Of a stretch of 6,412 bases of DNA, positions 1 to 3,770 are shown one piece after another (the first letter of the stretch is position 1; each line of letters opens with the position of its first letter). Below the pieces are notes generated by a model. It was not told the origin of the DNA. It ran no database searches and saw nothing but the letters and a program-made list of their open reading frames with translations. A program made the position numbers and the translations under genes. Origin of the DNA: Chloroflexota bacterium (GTDB lineage Bacteria > Chloroflexota > Dehalococcoidia > UBA1151 > TMED-70); contig PBLU01000009.1 of assembly GCA_002721875.1 (NCBI GenBank), forward strand, positions 1-6,412, in the 5' to 3' direction.

Positions 1-212
1 GGTTGAGGTACTGGCTGTTTAATAAACGGTATTTTTAAGGTAGGTGGTTCGGGTGTTTCTTCTACAGTCTTGACTGGTTCCTCTTCCTGATCTCGTAAAT
101 CGCTCGGAGGAACTACCATAGGTTCATAGTATGGTACGTCAGCTGTAGGTAAAGGTATCTCTACTGTCTCTATATCAACTATATCAGGTAATATTATGGT
201 GGGTACTTCCAT
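1..212 (-). CDS. Proline-rich acidic phage protein, first 70 residues (3' end outside window)
   Basis: The ATG at 212-210 shares one base with the TAA of the S74 fibre (TAATG), and the frame stays open to the window edge. The protein begins MEVPTIILPDIVDIETVEIP and continues through ADVPYYEPMVVPPSDLRDQ to a Glu/Pro-rich stretch (EEEPVKTVEETPEPP). Sixteen of the 70 residues are Pro and the N-terminal part is an alternating hydrophobic/Pro pattern. I recall proteins with a Y-x-PMVVPPSDLR segment from cyanophage structural regions; their role is not known to me, and a virion-associated role is only suggested by the neighbours. There is no clear SD, so translation probably depends on termination-reinitiation at the TAATG. 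No membrane segment or signal peptide is visible. Confidence 0.75.
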   Translation of the reverse strand, partial: MEVPTIILPDIVDIETVEIPLPTADVPYYEPMVVPPSDLRDQEEEPVKTVEETPEPPTLKIPFIKQPVPQ

Positions 213-508
213 TATGCTGCTTCTAATGCTGCAACTTTAGTTTCTAATGTTTCAACCTTAGTTGTTAACTCTTTGACAGCTTCTACTAACACACCTATTA
301 GTGCATTATATTGAAGATGCTTGTATCCTTCTACTTCTTCTACTAACTCTGGATATACTTTTTCAACATCTTGAGCAATAACACCAGCAGAAGATGTTGT
401 TGCACCTGTAGTTGGTACTGTTATGTCAAATTTATAACCAACTATTTGTTTTAATTTATCAAGTGTACCAGTAAAACGAACTAAATTAGATTTCATACGA
501 ACATCAGA
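212..508 (-). other. Peptidase S74 intramolecular chaperone domain with Ser-Lys dyad
   Basis: Residues 453-550. The entry motif S-D-V-R-M-K places Ser453 and Lys458 five residues apart, the spacing of the Ser911/Lys916 pair in the phage K1F endosialidase chaperone. The GVIAQDVEKVYPELV and LVEAVKEL motifs and the terminal heptad coiled coil are typical of the family. Self-cleavage at Ser453 is predicted to remove about 98 residues. Confidence 0.9.
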
Positions 509-1864
509 ACCTGTACTGTACTGACCTCCGTTGGAATACATATTTCCATTGAAATAGATTGAATAATCGGGGTTCCATTGCATTACAGGAGTTCCAAGTC
601 CACCTACATAAAATCTAAATTGTCTATTGTGGGTCATGTAAACCAATTTTCCATTATCATTATCATCAGCGTCAGCAAAAAATATAGAACAATCTTGATT
701 GGTAGTAGCAGTAGCTATAGTTATACCAGCAGCACTTGAATCATATACAATTAAATTATCAGCAGCTCCATTAGCACTGTAGGTAGAGGGTGAATTAATC
801 ATCACACTTCCATCCGACTTTATACGCATACGTTCTGTACAAGCTGTAGAGCCATCTGCTTTGGTTTTAAATTGTAAAATACCACCTCTTTGTCCTGATG
901 TACTACCGGTTGCTGCTGAACCTATTGTAGCCATCTCTTTGTGGTTTGCATCTTGGTAATGTCCAACAAAATGAATATCCCCAATACCACCACCATCGGC
1001 ATTTTGATTATCACCTATTTCAATTTTGCCACGCCTATTACCAACAGTTTCAATTACCGATAAAATTGTAGAGGATGCGTCGGTTCCAAGAACATTCGGA
1101 CTAGTTGTACCAACTCCAAGATTATTATTAGAATCCACAACTACTAATGATTCACCATTTAAAGTATTAGCAGTACCAGAGCCAGTAATAACTCTGTTAT
1201 CTGCGTTACTGTTTATTGTTGTACCACTAGCTTCTGCCCAAGTTAAACCACCTGTATTACCAGACTGTGCTGATAAAAAGTAACCGTTAGTTGGTGTGTT
1301 AGATACCTTAAGGTTAGCTTCGTCTACTACATCATCTGCAATAGTTAATGCTGTAGAACCTGTTACTTCACCGGTATGTGTAGCGTTAGTAGTTTTAGCT
1401 GTGTTTGCTGCGATAGCTGTATTAATAGAGTTAGCTATCTTAGCATCAGTAACTGCATCGTCAGCTAGTTTAGCTGTAGTTACACCACCGTCTGCTAACG
1501 CACCAGTAATATATAGTATACCGTTCATAGCAGCATGACTGGTACATTGGTAGTACAAAACATCAGGTGCATCATGTTGTACTTCAACAATGACTGTACC
1601 GCTACCAGCATTGTTAGTTACGCCAGTATTGTATGCAGTACCACTTGCTCCAGATGTACTTTGTATACGTATAGGATGACCACCTGAGCCATTTTCAAAT
1701 CTATACGTTTTACCTCTTGTTAGGTATAGAGTAGGGTTGTTGACAGTGCCATTCAACCCTTCTCCTTGAAATGTGTAGGCACTAGAACCGCTAGCACCTA
1801 TTGTAAAGACATGATCCAGAGCTATCTCATCTAGACCAGCCTTATTTATTTGTGTTAGTGTCAT
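212..1864 (-). CDS. Tail fibre/spike with cupredoxin-like N-terminal domain and C-terminal S74 chaperone, 550 aa
   Basis: Second fibre or spike of the cluster. Residues about 18-122 look like a cupredoxin: YTFQGEGLNG, PTLYLTRGKTYRFEN, GGHPIRIQST, then APDVLYYQCTSHAAMNGILYITG, with His63, Cys107, His110 and Met113 in type 1 copper positions. Residues 123-212 are shaft modules (VTTAKLADDAVTDAKIA, GEVTGSTALTIADDVVDEANLK, NGYFLSAQSGNTGGLTWAEA). Residues about 220-450 are a beta-rich shaft with LGVGTTSP and TERMRIKSDGSVMIN motifs known from marine phage fibres. From Ser453 the protein is a Peptidase S74 intramolecular chaperone: GSDVRMKSN, KQIVGYKFDI, AGVIAQDVEKVYPELVEE, YNALIGVLVEAVKEL, ending in a coiled coil (TTKVETLETKVAALEAA). 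This domain drives trimer folding and then cuts itself off, so the mature fibre should end near residue 452. The start is set by a perfect SD; ATG overlaps the previous stop. Confidence 0.92.
   Translation of the reverse strand: MTLTQINKAGLDEIALDHVFTIGASGSSAYTFQGEGLNGTVNNPTLYLTRGKTYRFENGSGGHPIRIQSTSGASGTAYNTGVTNNAGSGTVIVEVQHDAPDVLYYQCTSHAAMNGILYITGALADGGVTTAKLADDAVTDAKIANSINTAIAANTAKTTNATHTGEVTGSTALTIADDVVDEANLKVSNTPTNGYFLSAQSGNTGGLTWAEASGTTINSNADNRVITGSGTANTLNGESLVVVDSNNNLGVGTTSPNVLGTDASSTILSVIETVGNRRGKIEIGDNQNADGGGIGDIHFVGHYQDANHKEMATIGSAATGSTSGQRGGILQFKTKADGSTACTERMRIKSDGSVMINSPSTYSANGAADNLIVYDSSAAGITIATATTNQDCSIFFADADDNDNGKLVYMTHNRQFRFYVGGLGTPVMQWNPDYSIYFNGNMYSNGGQYSTGSDVRMKSNLVRFTGTLDKLKQIVGYKFDITVPTTGATTSSAGVIAQDVEKVYPELVEEVEGYKHLQYNALIGVLVEAVKELTTKVETLETKVAALEAA
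1499..1813 (-). other. Cupredoxin-like (type 1 copper) domain in the fibre N-terminus
   Basis: Residues 18-122 of the 550-aa fibre. The ligand set His63 (GGHPIR), Cys107, His110, Met113 (YYQCTSHAAMNG) matches the Cys-x-x-His-x-x-Met spacing of amicyanin, with the first His 44 residues before the Cys. The flanking pattern also fits cupredoxins: a strand rule T-R-G-K-T-Y-R-F-E-N before the first His and a closing G-I-L-Y-I-T-G strand. Copper binding is inference from sequence; the fold could be kept for structural reasons only. Confidence 0.7.
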
Positions 1865-2259
1865 GTAACCTCCTTCCAAGTTTTAGTTGTTGCATCATAA
1901 GTCATCTCTTTCCAAGATCCTGTTGGTGTCATCTTTCCTGACGCCCATATAGTGGTTTCTTCCCACTTATATGTTTTACCGTCACTTGGGTAATCAACAG
2001 GAGCTTTCCAGTGACAGGTGCTTTCGTCTAAAGTCCAACTAGGATAAGGTTGAGGAGGAATAAAAGCATCTCTACTTTCATCGTAAGTAAAACCTATAGC
2101 AGCATAGTTTTTTCTAATGTTATTGTTATAACTGGTTTGCTTCCAGTCACCTCCTAATAAGTCTTTACACCAATTTTCACCATCAGCCTCGTTATCGTTA
2201 GAAACTACGATTACACGTTTAACAATATTGTCTTTGTCTAATTCTGCAAAATGTGCCAT
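1861..2259 (-). CDS. Conserved marine-phage tail-associated protein (MAHFAELD type), 132 aa
   Basis: Opens MAHFAELDKDNIVKRVIVVSN and continues with WCKDLLGGDWKQTSYN, IRKNYAAIGFTYDESRDAFIPP, PYPSWTLDESTCHWKAPVDYP and DGKTYKWEE. I recognise this series as a protein found near tail-fibre genes in many cyanophages and other marine phages; its function is unknown to me. It has eight Trp in 132 residues (30, 39, 75, 84, 99, 105, 116, 128), and two Cys (31, 82). The C-terminus carries a small duplication (SWKEMT at 115-120 and TWKEVT at 127-132). Aromatic-rich beta proteins of this size in fibre clusters are often adhesin tips or decoration proteins, but that is inference. It has a strong SD, and its TGA stop overlaps the next ATG by four bases (ATGA). 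Confidence 0.85.
   Translation of the reverse strand: MAHFAELDKDNIVKRVIVVSNDNEADGENWCKDLLGGDWKQTSYNNNIRKNYAAIGFTYDESRDAFIPPQPYPSWTLDESTCHWKAPVDYPSDGKTYKWEETTIWASGKMTPTGSWKEMTYDATTKTWKEVT
1868..1875 (-). promoter_or_regulatory. Strong Shine-Dalgarno site for the S74 fibre
   Basis: AAGGAGGT is a perfect anti-SD match, with 3 further bases before the ATG at 1864-1862. It shows that the real start is this ATG and not the upstream in-frame TTG at 1879, whose codons would read through the SD itself (GAA GGA GGT encoding Glu-Gly-Gly). Confidence 0.85.
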
Positions 2260-2264
2260 ATGTT

Positions 2265-2269
2265 CTCCT
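2265..2269 (-). promoter_or_regulatory. Shine-Dalgarno site for the 132-aa protein
   Basis: AGGAG lies 5 bases before the ATG at 2259-2257 and begins inside the TAG stop of the glycine-rich gene (TAGGAGAACATATG). It is a good match at near-optimal spacing and fixes the start. Confidence 0.75.
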
Positions 2270-3260
2270 ATTGATATTTATATTTGATATATACTACACC
2301 AGATCCACCATTAGCAGAGTTTTTATTTTGGGCACCTCCGCCACCAGCACCACCTGTATTTGCAGTACCAGCTTGAGCTTGAACGCCACCACTAGCTGAG
2401 CTGTAGTTTGTACCCATACATGAACCATTACCGCCACCGCCTAGACCGCCGGGTGCGACAAAGTTATTCAAACCAGAACAACCGGCACCTCCTGTACCAG
2501 CACCGCCACCACCACCGTAGTATGTAGTGCTACCAGTTACCATAGTTGTTGCGTAGCCATCGCCACCACCGCCTCCGGCAGAACAACCACCACCACCAGC
2601 CCAACTAGGAGTATAAGATTGAGTACTGTCTGATGTACTGTTAACTGGATCTCCGTCATCGCCTGCACCGGCACCACCTCCAGCATAAACAGTTTGATGC
2701 CAACCACCCATACCTCTATATTGTGTAGTAACTCCGTTTACAACTTTTGCACTATTACCTCCAGTAGAGTGCATGTAAACATTCCATGAATATTTGTTGT
2801 TAGCTTGTGGGTTAGGTAAACTCATACCGGGCAAATTACCAATATCACTAATATCAGCTTCAAGAACAATAGAACTATTAGAAGCTAACTTGAGAGATGA
2901 GTCAGTGCCGGGGTTTCCGTCTGCTATATATGAACCCCAACCACTTCCATACGCAGCACCAGCCCCTCCAGCTCCAACTGTAACTGTATATGCAGCTTGA
3001 GTTAGAGCTTGTCCAGTTTGATGATTTACGATACCACCTCCGCCGCCGCCGCCTTGTCCCCATTGAGTTCCGGGACCAGCACCGCCTGCGACTAACAGTA
3101 CTTCAAATTCGTTTGTATCTGCTAGTTGAGTTACAGTAAAAGTTCCAGAACTTGTAAAAGCGTGTACTTTATAGTCCCCAACTGTGGTAACAGTACCACC
3201 TGTTGCTTCTGCAAATTTTTCGGGAGAACCAATACCAACTAACATTTGTTGTATAGGCAT
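2268..3260 (-). CDS. Glycine-rich adhesin-like tail protein, 330 aa
   Basis: The start is placed at the ATG at 3260, giving MPIQQMLVGIGSPEKF, because MPIQQM-type openings are typical of small marine-phage tail proteins and because it overlaps the upstream stop by one base (TAATG). After a short lead comes a glycine-rich domain of the kind that begins VHAFTSSGTFTV and EVLLVAGGAGPG and ends GGSGVVYIKYKYQ. In between are at least nine Gly blocks, including runs at residues 70-76 (seven Gly), 222-225, 229-233, 249-253, 271-277 and 303-309. Between them lie Ser/Thr/Asn/Tyr/Trp-rich loops. Gly-block adhesins such as the gp38 adhesin of T4-like phage S16 fold as packed polyglycine II helices with variable loops that bind the receptor; the same architecture here is inference. 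Three Cys (226, 261, 281) all fall within or beside Gly blocks. Likely a receptor-binding tip protein. Confidence 0.85.
   Translation of the reverse strand: MPIQQMLVGIGSPEKFAEATGGTVTTVGDYKVHAFTSSGTFTVTQLADTNEFEVLLVAGGAGPGTQWGQGGGGGGGIVNHQTGQALTQAAYTVTVGAGGAGAAYGSGWGSYIADGNPGTDSSLKLASNSSIVLEADISDIGNLPGMSLPNPQANNKYSWNVYMHSTGGNSAKVVNGVTTQYRGMGGWHQTVYAGGGAGAGDDGDPVNSTSDSTQSYTPSWAGGGGCSAGGGGGDGYATTMVTGSTTYYGGGGGAGTGGAGCSGLNNFVAPGGLGGGGNGSCMGTNYSSASGGVQAQAGTANTGGAGGGGAQNKNSANGGSGVVYIKYKYQ
3038..3053 (-). repeat. Short GGC/GGN triplet run coding for seven glycines
   Basis: The plus strand shows CTCCGCCGCCGCCGCC, which on the minus strand encodes consecutive glycines within residues 70-76 of the adhesin. 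Four identical GGC codons stand out in an AT-rich genome that otherwise favours GGT and GGA. Such triplet runs can change length by slippage while keeping the frame. Confidence 0.6.
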
Positions 3261-3769
3261 TAGCTTACCCCTGCTCCTGATAGGTAGCCAACTGAAGCAG
3301 AAGCAAACCATATAGTTGCCACAGCTCTTAGTGCCATAGTTCTATTTCCTGTAGCACCATCAGCAGCGTTATATAAAGTCACTCCAGAACCTTGAGTAAT
3401 AGTTTGGTTTGACCCACTATTATTTACTATTGTCACTAGATCACCACCAGAAAATACTGAGTTGTTAATAGTTACTCCACCTGTTGATATATAAATAGCT
3501 TTACCAGCATCACTAGCTACAGCTACATATGCACCAGTTTGAGTGTTTAAGGGTACAGGAATTGCTACACCTTTTGCTACGTAATTCCAGCTTGCGTGTG
3601 CTGAACCACTACTTGAAGGTGCATTACCTGTTGAGTCTGTTACGCATATGTATGTGGATGTTACACCACCGTCTGTATAAGATACAAGATCGTCAACTGT
3701 ATATGCAGTTCCGTTATTGTAAGTACCTCGCCAGACTTGTTTGATTTTTCCTAAATCTATTGTTGCCAT
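3260..3769 (-). CDS. Two-domain accessory tail protein, 169 aa, conserved in marine phages
   Basis: Small protein opening MATIDLGKIKQVWRGTY, a start I recognise from many marine cyanophage genomes, where it sits among tail-fibre genes. Residues about 8-66 (WRGTYNNGTAYTVDDLVSY, ..., YICVTDSTGNAPSS, ..., WNYVAKG) resemble the small aromatic-rich carbohydrate-binding fold with W-x(n)-Y-xx-GD/DD-xV-Y spacing (CBM5/12-like); this resemblance is by pattern only. Residues about 75-169 form a second, beta-rich unit (GKAIYIST, VTINNSVFSGGDLVTIVNNSG, QTITQGSGVTLYNAADGATGNRT, ATIWFASASVGYLSGAGVS), a repeated C-terminal domain in phage fibre and decoration proteins. There is no signal peptide. The start is 1 base after the TAA of the fibre (TAAAATG) and has no clear SD, so it is probably translated by re-initiation. 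Likely an adhesin or fibre-tip accessory; exact location unknown. Confidence 0.85.
   Translation of the reverse strand: MATIDLGKIKQVWRGTYNNGTAYTVDDLVSYTDGGVTSTYICVTDSTGNAPSSSGSAHASWNYVAKGVAIPVPLNTQTGAYVAVASDAGKAIYISTGGVTINNSVFSGGDLVTIVNNSGSNQTITQGSGVTLYNAADGATGNRTMALRAVATIWFASASVGYLSGAGVS
3268..3278 (-). promoter_or_regulatory. Shine-Dalgarno-like purine tract before the glycine-rich adhesin
   Basis: The minus strand reads AGGAGCAGGGG, followed by 7 bases and then the ATG at 3260-3258. The proximal AGGGG is well spaced and the AGGAG is 13 bases away. This favours the internal start MPIQQML over the in-frame ATG 51 bases further upstream, which would overlap the previous gene and add a peptide (MVCFCFSWLPIRSRGKL) unlike any phage adhesin N-terminus. 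Confidence 0.55.
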
Positions 3770-3770
3770 T

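Noticed and set aside
1026..1538. Two plus-strand open frames (85 and 80 codons), one resembling a membrane protein
   Set aside because: Both are antisense to the S74 fibre. Ala/Val/Ile richness follows from the complementary codons; no homology-like pattern.
1499..1813. Cupredoxin-like region as a host-derived photosynthesis gene (plastocyanin, petE)
   Set aside because: It is in frame within a fibre protein with no signal peptide and its ligand spacing is amicyanin-like. It is a fibre domain, not a stand-alone electron carrier.
1862..1879. TTG at 1879 as start of the S74 fibre
   Set aside because: Its codons are the SD sequence of the ATG at 1864. The ATG with ATGA overlap is the better start.
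3258..3311. Upstream ATG at 3311 as start of the glycine-rich adhesin
   Set aside because: It would overlap the 169-aa gene by 52 bases and add MVCFCFSWLPIRSRGKL, which is that gene's C-terminus read in another frame. The ATG at 3260 has a purine tract and the typical MPIQQM opening.
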